The notes under the pieces: model-generated
What the model was told of the DNA's origin: nothing
The model's input: the letters and a program-made list of their open reading frames with translations, nothing else
Database searches by the model: none
Made by a program: the position numbers and the translations under genes
Part shown: piece after piece, positions 27,512-35,844 of the stretch
Layout of the letters: each line of letters starts with the position of its first letter
Numbering within the stretch: position 1 is the stretch's first letter
Assembly (NCBI RefSeq): GCF_004359505.1
Contig: NZ_SCWE01000001.1
Location: 558,001 to 622,000, forward strand
Direction: 5' to 3'
Length of the DNA stretch: 64,000 bases
Source of the DNA: Macrococcus hajekii
GTDB lineage: Bacteria; Bacillota; Bacilli; Staphylococcales; Staphylococcaceae

Positions 27512-27533
27512 TATTATAAACACTTATATAATA
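27512..27533. promoter_or_regulatory. Possible MarR operator
   Basis: TATTATA and TATAATA arms with an 8-bp spacer lie 35 bp before the MarR gene. AT-rich DNA makes this weak evidence. Confidence 0.3.
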
Positions 27534-27594
27534 GCGGTCTACCCCTTTATTACTATTAACATTCAACTACAATATAAAGAAGAGAGCAAGAAAA

Positions 27595-27616
27595 AAAGCA
27601 TATTAAAATATGCTTT
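27595..27616 (-). terminator. Terminator of GNAT gene
   Basis: AAAGCATATT / AATATGCTTT arms overlap the stop codon, with a seven-A run on the left for the U-tract. Confidence 0.75.
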
Positions 27617-28100
27617 AAAGAAGTTTTTCCATTACACGGACGTTATAAAAATTACCATTATGATACCCATGTTTTTCAAAAATACCTACCGTTCTAAAAC
27701 CACTTTTTAAATAGAGTTGATAGGCACTCTCATTAATTTCAAGTACCATCAGTAATAATTTATAAAAATTATTTTCTTTTGCTTCAGATTGTAATGCATT
27801 CAATAACAAGCGTCCTACGCCGCGACCCCTCTGATAACGTGCGATATAGATCGAAAATTCAGCAACGCCTTCATAAGCGGCTCTAAAACGGTACGGTTGC
27901 AGTGCGGTCCATCCTATTACGACATTCTCGTCTTCAATTACCAGCACCCTATACCTTTCAGCCCTGTCAAACAACCATGCTGTCATTTCTTCTTCAGTTT
28001 TACCTCTTGCTTCTAAAGTAGCCACCCCATCTTCAATACCCTGATTATAAATCTCAGTAATGAAGGGAATGTCTCTTAGCTCTGCATGTCGTATATTCAA
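27615..28100 (-). CDS. GNAT N-acetyltransferase (phosphinothricin-acetyltransferase-like)
   Basis: A 161-residue GNAT protein. The acetyl-CoA loop appears in YQRGRGVGRLLLNAL (Q/RxxGxG/A type). The overall pattern IRHAELRDIPFITEIYNQGI at the start and GFRTVGIFEKHGYHNGNFYN at the end matches the PAT/YncA subgroup that acetylates amino-group herbicides or antibiotics or toxic methionine analogues. The exact substrate is unknown. TTG is the likely start (28098-28100), 8 nt after GAGG. Confidence 0.85.
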   Translation of the reverse strand: MNIRHAELRDIPFITEIYNQGIEDGVATLEARGKTEEEMTAWLFDRAERYRVLVIEDENVVIGWTALQPYRFRAAYEGVAEFSIYIARYQRGRGVGRLLLNALQSEAKENNFYKLLLMVLEINESAYQLYLKSGFRTVGIFEKHGYHNGNFYNVRVMEKLL

Positions 28101-28245
28101 TGATGTTCCTCGCTTTATGATAGTCAGATATAAGATTATTTTAATGCCATCATGAAGTACTGTAAATCAATATTTTGAGCAAAATTTAAAACTTATAAAA
28201 AAGCATTCAATTTTTACAATTGTGATAATTCTGCAATATATCAGA

Positions 28246-28650
28246 CTAATATTCATCATCCAATCTTTGCTTCAATAACCATTTCATTTTTTCAGTATCA
28301 AACGGTTTATCATTTAATCTGACATAGTCCCAGAAACCATCACCTTTATATCGAGGTATCACATGGACATGAAAATGCACATCAGTATCCATCATAATAC
28401 CGTTATTCATAGCAACGGTCACCCCTAGCCCCATTTCTTGTTCCAATAGCTTAATCAACCTCTTCTGAATAGCTGCTAAATCTAAAAGCTCTTCATCGTC
28501 CAGCTCAATAAAGTTCAGATGATGCTTTTTCGATATAATTAATAGATGACCAGCTTGAATAGGATCAATATCCAATACCACTTTAAAGTAATACGTCTCA
28601 TGTAAAACATTCTTGTCATTCAAGTCATAACAAAATATACAGTGATTCAA
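28246..28650 (-). CDS. HIT-family nucleotide-binding hydrolase
   Basis: A 134-residue histidine-triad protein. The N-terminal CIFC, the substrate-strand region DIDPIQAGHLLIISKKHH, and the triad HFHVHVIPR (near residue 93) are all present, so the nucleophile His is retained. Likely substrates are dinucleoside polyphosphates or AMP-lysine/aminoacyl adenylates. TTG at 28648-28650 after GGGGTGATTAT is the probable start. It is a different, shorter C-terminus type than Hit/Fhit in eukaryotes. Confidence 0.9.
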   Translation of the reverse strand: MNHCIFCYDLNDKNVLHETYYFKVVLDIDPIQAGHLLIISKKHHLNFIELDDEELLDLAAIQKRLIKLLEQEMGLGVTVAMNNGIMMDTDVHFHVHVIPRYKGDGFWDYVRLNDKPFDTEKMKWLLKQRLDDEY

Positions 28651-28743
28651 ATAATCACCCCTTTTAAAGATTATTTAACACTCGTTAACATCATTAGAAC
28701 TTTTGCGGCTCATTTATATTTGTGCTATCATATGCAATGTAGA

Positions 28744-28779
28744 ACTATAAGCACTATAAGCACTATAGCCATATAGTTC
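28744..28779. repeat. Short direct repeats and inverted repeat before the lipoprotein gene
   Basis: Three 9-bp units ACTATAAGC, ACTATAAGC and ACTATAGCC run head to tail (28744-28770). GAACTATA (28742) and TATAGTTC (28772-28779) form a flanking inverted repeat. Possible regulator binding, unproven. Confidence 0.5.
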
Positions 28780-28838
28780 ATACTATTTGCAGTTCTATTC
28801 ACCACCCATTAAATTCAAAAAATTTAGGAGATGAAAAA

Positions 28839-29207
28839 ATGAACTTCAAAGCATTAACAGGTACATTACTCGCTTCTTCATTATTACTTGCAGCATGTGG
28901 AGATACTGAACAATCCGCAGAAGATGCAGGTAAAAAAGTAGAAGAAGCAGCAAAAGAAGCAGGTTCAAAAGCGAAAGATGCAACTAAAGACGCAACTGAA
29001 AAAGCGAAAAAAGTCGGAAGTGAAGCCGACGATAAAGCAAAAGAAGTCGGTTCTGAGGCAAAAGATGCCGCTAAAGACTCGGGTGACAAAGCAAAAGAAA
29101 CAACTAATAATGCGACTGAAAACACTAAAGATGCCGCTAACGATGCGAAAGACAACGTTTCTACAACAGAAGCACCAGCAGCTGATGTTACTACAGAAGC
29201 ACCTTAA
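28839..29207 (+). CDS. Lipoprotein with KAKDA-type helical repeats
   Basis: A 122-residue lipoprotein with lipobox LAAC (Cys20) after MNFKALTGTLLASSLLLAAC. The mature part is a low-complexity Lys/Ala/Asp/Glu chain in about 11-residue units (AKDATKDATEK, AKEVGSEAKDA and similar), as in LEA/YtxH-like amphipathic helices. It ends with Thr-Thr-Glu-Ala-Pro twice. The second lipoprotein in this window (58794) carries the same Thr-Glu-Ala-Pro tail motif. Function is unknown; the repeats suggest a membrane-tethered stress or surface role. GGAGATG precedes the start. Confidence 0.85.
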   Translation: MNFKALTGTLLASSLLLAACGDTEQSAEDAGKKVEEAAKEAGSKAKDATKDATEKAKKVGSEADDKAKEVGSEAKDAAKDSGDKAKETTNNATENTKDAANDAKDNVSTTEAPAADVTTEAP

Positions 29208-29220
29208 ATTATAATGAAAC

Positions 29221-29243
29221 AGAAGGGTTAATAATACTCTTCT
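29221..29243 (+). terminator. Terminator of the helical-repeat lipoprotein gene
   Basis: AGAAGGGT / ACTCTTCT arms with one G-U pair and a 7-nt loop, followed by six or more T. Confidence 0.75.
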
Positions 29244-29253
29244 TTTTTTGTGA

Positions 29254-29382
29254 GTTTTAATCTACTCTGCTGATTTTAGACCAGCAGCAATTAAATCGAG
29301 AATACTCTTAGATGAGAATGATCACGTTTTAGTCATGGTCGGATTGCCTTCTAAAACAATCTGTGCATCATTGATAGAATAG
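29254..29382 (+). other. Gene-free stretch after the lipoprotein, short open frame of unknown origin
   Basis: The 380-bp gap between the lipoprotein terminator and the glnA stop holds no intact gene. One frame (43 codons) reads LIYSADFRPAAIKSRILLDE and continues to VGLPSKTICASLIE with a stop; it has no start codon or ribosome site. It may be debris of an accessory gene lost with the recombinase remnant that follows. Confidence 0.35.
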
Positions 29383-29417
29383 AAATCGATTATTGAAACA
29401 CCCTGCATTAATTATGA

Positions 29418-29522
29418 CATCAATCAATGGAAATGACAGACAAAGTCTATGCCCATGTTACACCTAAGATGCAGGTCCAGGCATTAAAAGACTTCGAGAA
29501 ATACATTAAAAAAGTATGTTGA
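29418..29522 (+). pseudogene. C-terminal remnant of a tyrosine recombinase (phage/island integrase)
   Basis: The frame reads HQSMEMTDKVYAHVTPKMQV, then QALKDFEKYIKK. This matches the end of phage-type integrases, where the GH-S-MT-YAHVTP block carries the catalytic tyrosine. A stop codon is directly upstream, so all N-terminal and catalytic Arg/His parts are missing. Two TGTGTCC direct repeats (about 29524 and 29534) and an inverted GGGACAC copy follow. It suggests a decayed prophage or genomic island end beside glnA. Confidence 0.6.
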
Positions 29523-29590
29523 TGTGTCCTAAATGTGTCCTTTCATTAACAATCTCCTCATGGGACACTTAAACTACGCAAAATAAAAAT

Positions 29591-29615
29591 CCCTTGAAGC
29601 TATATGCTTCAAGGG
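29591..29615 (-). terminator. Terminator of glnA
   Basis: CCCTTGAAGC / GCTTCAAGGG arms with a 5-nt loop lie just past the glnA stop, with A-rich sequence on the left. Confidence 0.85.
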
Positions 29616-29625
29616 TTCATTCATC

Positions 29626-30963
29626 TTAATACTGTTTAAGGTACTGGTCTCTCTCCCACTCAGATACCTGCATACGGTACATGTCCCACTCAATTGTTTT
29701 TGAGTTGATGAACTGACGATAGATGTGTTCGCCTAATGCTTCTTTCATGATGCTGTCGTCTTTCATTGCTTTGATTGCTGTGTAAAGTGTTGATGGTAAA
29801 TCTTCAATACCTACAGCTTCACGTTCCTCACGGTTCATGTCATAGATGTTTTGATCAACTGGTGCAGGTACTGCTGTTTTGTTCTTAATACCGTCAAGTC
29901 CTGCTTGAAGGATTGTTGCAAGCGCCATGTATGGGTTCGCTGCCGGGTCTACTGAACGTACTTCAACACGTGTTGAGATGCCACGTGATGCTGGGATACG
30001 TACAAGTGGTGAACGGTTTTGTCCACTCCATGCAACGTAACATGGTGCTTCGTAACCTGGTACTAAACGTTTGTATGAGTTAACAAGCGGGTTACATACT
30101 GCTGTAAATCCTCTTGCATGTTTCACGATACCTGCGATGAAGTGACGTGCATCATCTGATAATTCCATTTCACCGTTTGGATCATAGAATGCATTTTCTT
30201 TCGGTCCTTTGAACAGTGATACGTTAAAGTGCATCCCTGATCCGCTGACACCGAATAATGGTTTTGGCATAAATGTCGCGTGGAGGTTATGTTTACGAGC
30301 GATTGTTTTGACAACCAGTTTGAACGTCTGAATGTTATCACAAGCTGTGATAGCATCAGCATATTTGAAGTCGATTTCGTGCTGTCCTGGTGCAACTTCA
30401 TGGTGAGATGCTTCAATATCAAATCCCATGTCTTCAAGTTCAAGCACGATATCACGACGGCAGTTTTCACCTAAATCTGTCGGTGCTAAGTCGAAGTAAC
30501 CTCCGTTATCATTCAGTTCAAGTGTCGGTTCGCCTTTTTCATCCAATTTAAACAGGAAGAATTCTGGTTCTGGTCCTAAGTTGAAGTCTGTGAAGCCCAT
30601 CTCTTCCATTTCTCTCAGTACACGTTTTAAGTTTGCACGTGGGTCTCCAGAGAATGGCGTACCGTCCGGCTTGTAGATATCACAGATCAAACGTGCCACT
30701 TTACCTTTGTCTGAAGTCCATGGGAAGATTACCCATGTATCAAGGTCTGGATACAGTTTCATATCTGATTCTTCAATCCGCACGAATCCTTCGATGGATG
30801 AACCATCAAACATCATTTCATTATCCAGCGCTTTTTCAAGCTGACTCACTGGAATCTCCACGTTTTTGATTGTCCCTAAAATGTCAGTGAACTGAAGTCT
30901 TAAGAATCGAACATTTTCTTCATTTGCAAAACGGATGATATCTTCTCTCGTAAACTTAGCCAT
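29626..30963 (-). CDS. glnA: Glutamine synthetase, type I
   Basis: A 445-residue GSI-alpha glutamine synthetase that makes glutamine from glutamate, ammonia and ATP as a dodecamer. Visible motifs: [37 protein letters not shown], the ATP loop [19 protein letters not shown], and [16 protein letters not shown] near the end. The ATG at 30961-30963 follows GGAGGCTATT; a longer in-frame extension overlapping glnR is not used. It is cotranscribed with glnR (16 bp apart). GlnR and feedback-inhibited enzyme normally regulate it. Confidence 0.97.
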   Translation of the reverse strand: MAKFTREDIIRFANEENVRFLRLQFTDILGTIKNVEIPVSQLEKALDNEMMFDGSSIEGFVRIEESDMKLYPDLDTWVIFPWTSDKGKVARLICDIYKPDGTPFSGDPRANLKRVLREMEEMGFTDFNLGPEPEFFLFKLDEKGEPTLELNDNGGYFDLAPTDLGENCRRDIVLELEDMGFDIEASHHEVAPGQHEIDFKYADAITACDNIQTFKLVVKTIARKHNLHATFMPKPLFGVSGSGMHFNVSLFKGPKENAFYDPNGEMELSDDARHFIAGIVKHARGFTAVCNPLVNSYKRLVPGYEAPCYVAWSGQNRSPLVRIPASRGISTRVEVRSVDPAANPYMALATILQAGLDGIKNKTAVPAPVDQNIYDMNREEREAVGIEDLPSTLYTAIKAMKDDSIMKEALGEHIYRQFINSKTIEWDMYRMQVSEWERDQYLKQY

Positions 30964-30979
30964 AATAGCCTCCAATATA

Positions 30980-31333
30980 TTAGTTATAAAATCTTGATAA
31001 ATCCCCGCGGTTAAGTGGTATTCTGCCGGTTGGTGTGAAGATATCCTGATAGATGTCCTCGCGCAGTTTCTTCTCATCTTTCGACAGTTCAACATCATCA
31101 AGCATAATCTGCCTGATGCCTTTAATCGTAAAGCCTTTTTCAAGCAGCATTTTGATTTCAAGCAGCCTGTCTAAATCATTCATCGAGAATAATCGCTGGT
31201 TGCCTTCTGTCCGCTGTGGAGCCACAAGTTCATGTGTTTCATAGTAGCGAATCTGTCTCGCTGACAGTTCCGTCAATTTCATGACCACACTGATGGGAAA
31301 TACAGGCATCTGCCTTCTTAACTTATCTGACAC
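30980..31333 (-). CDS. glnR: GlnR, MerR-family nitrogen regulator
   Basis: A 117-residue MerR-type protein that represses glnRA when nitrogen is plentiful, together with feedback-inhibited glutamine synthetase. The HTH is in [20 protein letters not shown], with a wing and coiled coil ([20 protein letters not shown]) and the short C-terminal tail. The likely start is GTG at 31331-31333, 8 nt after GGAGG, which gives the usual [13 protein letters not shown]-terminus. The same frame extends upstream, but without a ribosome site. No clear GlnR box was spotted upstream. Confidence 0.92.
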   Translation of the reverse strand: MSDKLRRQMPVFPISVVMKLTELSARQIRYYETHELVAPQRTEGNQRLFSMNDLDRLLEIKMLLEKGFTIKGIRQIMLDDVELSKDEKKLREDIYQDIFTPTGRIPLNRGDLSRFYN

Positions 31334-31381
31334 CTGTATCGCCTCCTTGCTTACGTCTAATTTAGCATACCTATTCATAAA

Positions 31382-31420
31382 AAACAAATCCATGTCAGAA
31401 AAGCTGACATGGATTTGTTT
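31382..31420 (-). terminator. Terminator between ynbB and glnR
   Basis: AAACAAATCCATGTCAG / CTGACATGGATTTGTTT, a 17-bp perfect stem with a 5-nt loop, ends the minus-strand ynbB transcript ahead of glnR. Confidence 0.85.
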
Positions 31421-31425
31421 TTCAT

Positions 31426-32664
31426 CTAATTATGCTTTATTTCTTCTATTTCCAATGATTTAACAGCCTGTATAATGGCAAGCTTGACATGCTCATATGT
31501 TAGTCCACCTTGTATATAAGCTTCATAAGGCGCACGAAGCGGACCATCAGCTGTGAGTTCAATTGATGCACCTTGGATGAATGTGCCCGCTGCCATAATG
31601 ACATCGTCCTCATAGCCTGGCATATAGGCAGGCATCGGCGCAAACTGTGAATTAATAGGACTTGCACTCTGGATGGCCTGACAGAACTTCACCATTTTGA
31701 CAGCATCATCAAAAGTAACCGATTGAATTAAATCTGTTCTGATATCATCATAGGCTGGACTCGTCTTCATTCCTAACTCACCGAGTAGCGCAGCTGTAAA
31801 GACTGCGCCCTTCAGACTTTGACTGACGACATGCGGCGCAAGGAAGAAACCTTGGTACATCTCATGCAGGCTATACAGAGACGCACCCGCCTCTTTTCCA
31901 ATTCCCGGTGCTGTCAATCTATAGCCGATGCGTTCAATCAAGGCTTGATTGCCTGCAATATAACCCCCGATTTTACAAATACCACCACCCGGGTTTTTAA
32001 TCAGTGAGCCAGCAATCAAGTCGGCTCCCACCTCAATCGGCTCACGTTCCTCGACAAATTCGCCGTAACAGTTATCAACGAAAATAATTTTATCCGGATA
32101 GACGTCTTTAATCTCTGTGATCGCTTTCTCAAGCTGTGCAATGGTGAGTGATGGACGAGAAGCATAGCCTTTAGAACGCTGGATAGCAATCACTTTTGTT
32201 TTATTAGTGATACGTTCCAGTACAGTATTGATATCAATTTCGCCATCTTTAAGAGTCACTGTATCATAAGACACACCATTTTCAATCAGCGATCCGATGC
32301 CATTGCCGTTGACACCAATCACTTCAAGAAGAGTATCATAAGGCTCACCTGTAATATAAAGAAGTTCATCTCCCGTTGCCAGGTGACTTGCCAGAGCAAG
32401 TGTAATAGCATGTGTACCTGAAATGACTTGCGGTCTGACAATAGCATCCTCAGCTTTAAAGACGCGTGCATACAATGCTTCAAGCTGATCTCTTCCAGTA
32501 TCATCATAGCCATAGCCAAATGTACCGATCAGATCACTTTCAGCGATACGCTGTTCCTGAAATGATGACAGGACTTTCTCCTGATTGACGAGCGCACGTG
32601 CTTCGATCGCTTCATGGACTGGTCTTATTTTTTGATCTATTTTCTTAATCAGTTCATTCATCAT
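31426..32664 (-). CDS. ynbB: YnbB-like PLP-dependent enzyme (methionine gamma-lyase family)
   Basis: A 412-residue fold-type I PLP enzyme of the Cys/Met-metabolism family, annotated in other genomes as aluminium resistance or YnbB. The PLP-binding lysine region appears in DLIAGSLIKNPGGGICKIGGYIAG, with the N-terminal YDDTGRDQLEALYARVF and SGTHAITLALASH. Substrate is unknown. Start is chosen at the ATG 32662-32664; it overlaps the end of hflX by 11 bp, so it is coupled. It precedes glnRA, as in staphylococci. Confidence 0.88.
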   Translation of the reverse strand: MMNELIKKIDQKIRPVHEAIEARALVNQEKVLSSFQEQRIAESDLIGTFGYGYDDTGRDQLEALYARVFKAEDAIVRPQVISGTHAITLALASHLATGDELLYITGEPYDTLLEVIGVNGNGIGSLIENGVSYDTVTLKDGEIDINTVLERITNKTKVIAIQRSKGYASRPSLTIAQLEKAITEIKDVYPDKIIFVDNCYGEFVEEREPIEVGADLIAGSLIKNPGGGICKIGGYIAGNQALIERIGYRLTAPGIGKEAGASLYSLHEMYQGFFLAPHVVSQSLKGAVFTAALLGELGMKTSPAYDDIRTDLIQSVTFDDAVKMVKFCQAIQSASPINSQFAPMPAYMPGYEDDVIMAAGTFIQGASIELTADGPLRAPYEAYIQGGLTYEHVKLAIIQAVKSLEIEEIKHN

Positions 32665-33946
32665 GTTTTTCTCTCTTTTCTGCCGTTCTATGTACGAGAC
32701 CACTGTCTTCGCTTGCATATCCATTTACGGTGTAAATTTCATTCGTTTCATCAAAGTCTACAGATTCAACCAGTGTCTCATGCTTAAGTTGACTGATTGT
32801 TTTACCATCATCTGATGATACTGAAAGCTCATAGTGCACAAGAAGCGACTTGATAAAGGCACTTAAAGCTGCTTTGACTTCCTTGATATCATCTGGATGA
32901 CGTGATGAGACGTAACGTGTATCAAATGTCTCTTCTATCAAATCTTTCTCAACAAGGTCTTTTTTATTCAGCAGTGTCAGCACAGGAATATCTGCCATAT
33001 CCAGTGACTTAAGCAGCTCATTAACGGTCTCAATATGTCCTTTATAGTTCGGATGACTGCGGTCCACAACATGAATCAGTACATCTGCATATTTAGCTTC
33101 TTCCAGTGTAGAGCTGAATGCCTCTACTAAATGTGTCGGCAGATGCTGAATAAAACCTACCGTATCAGATAATAATACCTGAAAGCCATCATTGATAGAG
33201 AGCATCTTGGACTTAGGATCAAGCGTTGCAAACAACAGATTCTCTTCATACGTTTCACTATCAGTGAGCTGGTTGAACCATGATGACTTACCCGCATTAG
33301 TATAGCCGACGAGCGCTACTTGAAAGACTTGATTTCTCTTCCGGTTTTCACGATAACGGGAACGATGTTTTTTGATTTCATCGAGCTGGCCTTTTATATC
33401 GTGAATTCTCGAGCGAATATGCCGTCTGTTCGTTTCAAGTTTTGTTTCACCCGGTCCTCTTGTCCCGATTCCGCCACCGAGACGAGACAGACTGATGCCA
33501 TGACCAGCCAGTCGCGGAAGCAGATATTCATTCTGTGCCAGTTCGACTTGTAGCTGCCCTTCACGTGAGCGGGCGCGCTGCGCGAATATATCAAGAATAA
33601 GCTGCGTACGGTCAATCACTTTCTCACCACATATTTCTGCCAGGTGCTTAGATTGGCTTGTCGTCAGTTCATCATTAACGATGACAACATCAAATTCAAT
33701 ATCTTCCCTATCCTTTAGTTCTACAATTTCTTCGATTCGCCCTTTACCTAGATATGTTTTAGTATCTGCACGATCTCTTGGCTGGACGAATGTCTCGACC
33801 ACTTCTAAACCAGCTGTCTCACAGAGTGACACAATTTCACTGAGAGATTCTGTAAATTCAAATTTGTCACCTGATTTAACCTGTACACTTAAAATAATAA
33901 CGCGTTCCTGTTCTTTTTTCGTTTCATTCATTTTATGCTCAGTCAA
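32654..33946 (-). CDS. hflX: Ribosome-associated GTPase HflX
   Basis: A 430-residue translational GTPase that binds the 50S subunit and can split stalled ribosomes under stress. HflX-specific N-terminal domain (FVQPRDRADTKTYLGKGRIEE), the GGxGxRGPGE-type block GGIGTRGPGETKLE, then the G domain: G1 VGYTNAGKSSWFNQL, G3 DTVGFI, G4 LNKKDL. Start is TTG at 33946, after AGAGAGGTG. It lies only 13 bp after miaA; in S. aureus and Bacillus an hfq gene (and bsaA in S. aureus) sits between them. Confidence 0.96.
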   Translation of the reverse strand: MTEHKMNETKKEQERVIILSVQVKSGDKFEFTESLSEIVSLCETAGLEVVETFVQPRDRADTKTYLGKGRIEEIVELKDREDIEFDVVIVNDELTTSQSKHLAEICGEKVIDRTQLILDIFAQRARSREGQLQVELAQNEYLLPRLAGHGISLSRLGGGIGTRGPGETKLETNRRHIRSRIHDIKGQLDEIKKHRSRYRENRKRNQVFQVALVGYTNAGKSSWFNQLTDSETYEENLLFATLDPKSKMLSINDGFQVLLSDTVGFIQHLPTHLVEAFSSTLEEAKYADVLIHVVDRSHPNYKGHIETVNELLKSLDMADIPVLTLLNKKDLVEKDLIEETFDTRYVSSRHPDDIKEVKAALSAFIKSLLVHYELSVSSDDGKTISQLKHETLVESVDFDETNEIYTVNGYASEDSGLVHRTAEKREKHDE

Positions 33947-33959
33947 TTTAACACCTCTC

Positions 33960-34880
33960 TTATTTCCTATTCATTCTTTCTAAAACCGACGCTATAATCG
34001 ATTCTGTTGACTGCTGTTCTGTATCGTACCAATATAAATCCATCTGATTATGGAACCAGGTCATCTGACGTTTTGCAAATCTTCTTGAATTTTGTTTAAG
34101 TTTCTCTTTAGCCTCTTGTAATGCCAGTTCATTGTTCAAGTAGCTGATAATCTCTTTATAACCGATTGCTGTCATGCTTCTCGCATTCTCATATCCTGCT
34201 GCCTTCAGTTTGCTGACTTCTTCAAGCAGTCCCGCTTCTATCATCTTATCAACACGCTGATTAATACGTTGATATAAATTTGAGCGCTCTCTGGTCAGAC
34301 CGATGAGCGTCACATCGTAGCAATCAACAATCTGATTGCGTCTCGTCTGATTCGTGATTGAGGTCTGATGAAGATGGTAATAAGTAAGCGCTCTTAATAC
34401 ACGTTGCTGATTATTGCGATGAATGACCTGTGCGGCTGACGGATCCACTTTCTGAAGCAACTCAAAGCGTTCATCAGCTGTCATCGCTTCAAACTGCTTT
34501 TCATATTCTTTAGCTGCATCCTGATTTTCATCTGTGAAGCCGTAATCAAAAAGTACAGACTGAATATAAAGTCCGGTTCCGCCGACTATCATCGGGACAT
34601 GACCTCTGTTATGAATCTCAATAATTAGTTTTTCTGTCATTTGTTTAAATTGAGCGGCCGAATAACTTTCATCTGGATTTAATATATCAATCAAATGGTG
34701 CGGTATACCGTCCATCTCTTCATACGTTATCTTAGCAGAACCGATATCCATGCCTTTATAAACTTGTATGGCATCTCCGCTAATAATTTCTCCGTCAATC
34801 TTCTTTGCAAGTTCAATACTAAGCGCCGTCTTACCGACTGCTGTGGGACCGACTATCACCACCAGTGGTATGCTAGACAT
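33960..34880 (-). CDS. miaA: tRNA dimethylallyltransferase MiaA
   Basis: A 306-residue enzyme that adds dimethylallyl to A37 of UNN-reading tRNAs. The P-loop is VGPTAVGKTALSIEL; further motifs are DAIQVYKGMDIGSAK, PHHLIDIL and the IVGGTGLYIQSVL block, and the Arg-rich C-terminus (RRFAKRQMTWF) binds tRNA. The start at 34880 follows AGGTGAAAC and overlaps the lipase-like gene by 8 bp. MiaB, which methylthiolates the same base, is encoded near 46 kb. Confidence 0.97.
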   Translation of the reverse strand: MSSIPLVVIVGPTAVGKTALSIELAKKIDGEIISGDAIQVYKGMDIGSAKITYEEMDGIPHHLIDILNPDESYSAAQFKQMTEKLIIEIHNRGHVPMIVGGTGLYIQSVLFDYGFTDENQDAAKEYEKQFEAMTADERFELLQKVDPSAAQVIHRNNQQRVLRALTYYHLHQTSITNQTRRNQIVDCYDVTLIGLTRERSNLYQRINQRVDKMIEAGLLEEVSKLKAAGYENARSMTAIGYKEIISYLNNELALQEAKEKLKQNSRRFAKRQMTWFHNQMDLYWYDTEQQSTESIIASVLERMNRK

Positions 34881-35772
34881 GTTTCACCTGCTGCAGCCAG
34901 ACAAAAATTCTGTTCAATACGTCAGTCTGATTCTTCTCAAATAACACTTCATGTCTTGCATCACTATAAAGCTGAATAGTTACATGATCCATGCCGGCCC
35001 GTTTATATAATTTACCCAATTTTTCGATTCCTTTACCGAAGTTTGAAAACGCATCATCCTTACCCGAAACAAGAAGAATCGGCATCTTATGATTCATTTT
35101 CTTCAACTGTTTCCGCGTCTGAGTCTTTTTCATCGTACTCAGTATTTCTTTATAAGCATTCAGAGACATCTTAAACCCTGTCAATTCATCATTAATAAAA
35201 GACTGGACATTTTCAGGATTACGGCTTAACCAGTCACTATCAGTAGTCAGTGGTCTGAATTTTTTATTGAATGTTTTCAACGTAGCTTTATTGGCAAATT
35301 CACTCTTATACCTTCCACCTTTAACGGCAATCAGGTTTCTCAGCATATTAAGCGCGAGCTGCATCTTATGATCAAAAAAGCTTGTGCCACTTAAAATGAG
35401 CGTATCCATCACATCTGGATGAAGTTCTGCATAGTGTCTCGCCACAATTGAACCCATAGAATGTCCCATAACTGTCACCGGCAGGCCATCGACTTTAAAT
35501 GACTGCAGGATTTCCTCTGAGTGTCTCACTAATTGATCCATACTCTCAAAGTGCCCTCTGTCCTCATCAGTCACAAGTGCGCCGTGACCGGCATGATTAT
35601 GTATGATTACTTTATAACCCATCGTCTTAAAATACTGTCCTAAGTCCTGATAACGATCCCTATGCTCTGCCATCCCGTGCAGGAACTGCAGCGTTCCTAC
35701 AGGCTCTTCCGGGCAGAAAATGGCCACTTCAGTCTGATGATTATCTGCTAATGTAACGGTAAATTTATCCAT
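34873..35772 (-). CDS. Alpha/beta hydrolase (monoglyceride lipase/lysophospholipase-like)
   Basis: A 299-residue serine hydrolase. The nucleophile elbow is VMGHSMGSIVA (Ser near residue 109), the oxyanion region is FLHGMAEHRDRY, and the acid and His residues are expected in the VSGKDDAFSNFG and YSDARHEVLFE segments. The fold matches the lysophospholipase/monoacylglycerol lipase group. It lies between glpD and miaA in the same order as staphylococci, and an AAGGAGGTAG site precedes the start. Natural substrate is untested. Confidence 0.9.
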   Translation of the reverse strand: MDKFTVTLADNHQTEVAIFCPEEPVGTLQFLHGMAEHRDRYQDLGQYFKTMGYKVIIHNHAGHGALVTDEDRGHFESMDQLVRHSEEILQSFKVDGLPVTVMGHSMGSIVARHYAELHPDVMDTLILSGTSFFDHKMQLALNMLRNLIAVKGGRYKSEFANKATLKTFNKKFRPLTTDSDWLSRNPENVQSFINDELTGFKMSLNAYKEILSTMKKTQTRKQLKKMNHKMPILLVSGKDDAFSNFGKGIEKLGKLYKRAGMDHVTIQLYSDARHEVLFEKNQTDVLNRIFVWLQQVKHV

Positions 35773-35820
35773 GATCTACCTCCTTAAACTCTACTATATC
35801 CTACATTATCGTATAAAAAA

Positions 35821-35837
35821 AGGGGCCGTAAGCCCCT
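35821..35837 (-). terminator. Terminator of glpD
   Basis: AGGGGC / GCCCCT stem with a 5-nt loop just after the glpD stop, with a long A-run on the left giving the U-tract. Confidence 0.8.
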
Positions 35838-35844
35838 GTGGTCA

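Noticed and set aside
28799-29155. Minus-strand frame rich in Ser/Phe/Ala
   Set aside because: It is the reverse complement of the Lys/Ala repeat lipoprotein and has no independent signal.
31334-31381. GlnR operator before glnR
   Set aside because: Several AT-rich stretches were examined, but none matches the TGTNA-N7-TNACA pattern well.
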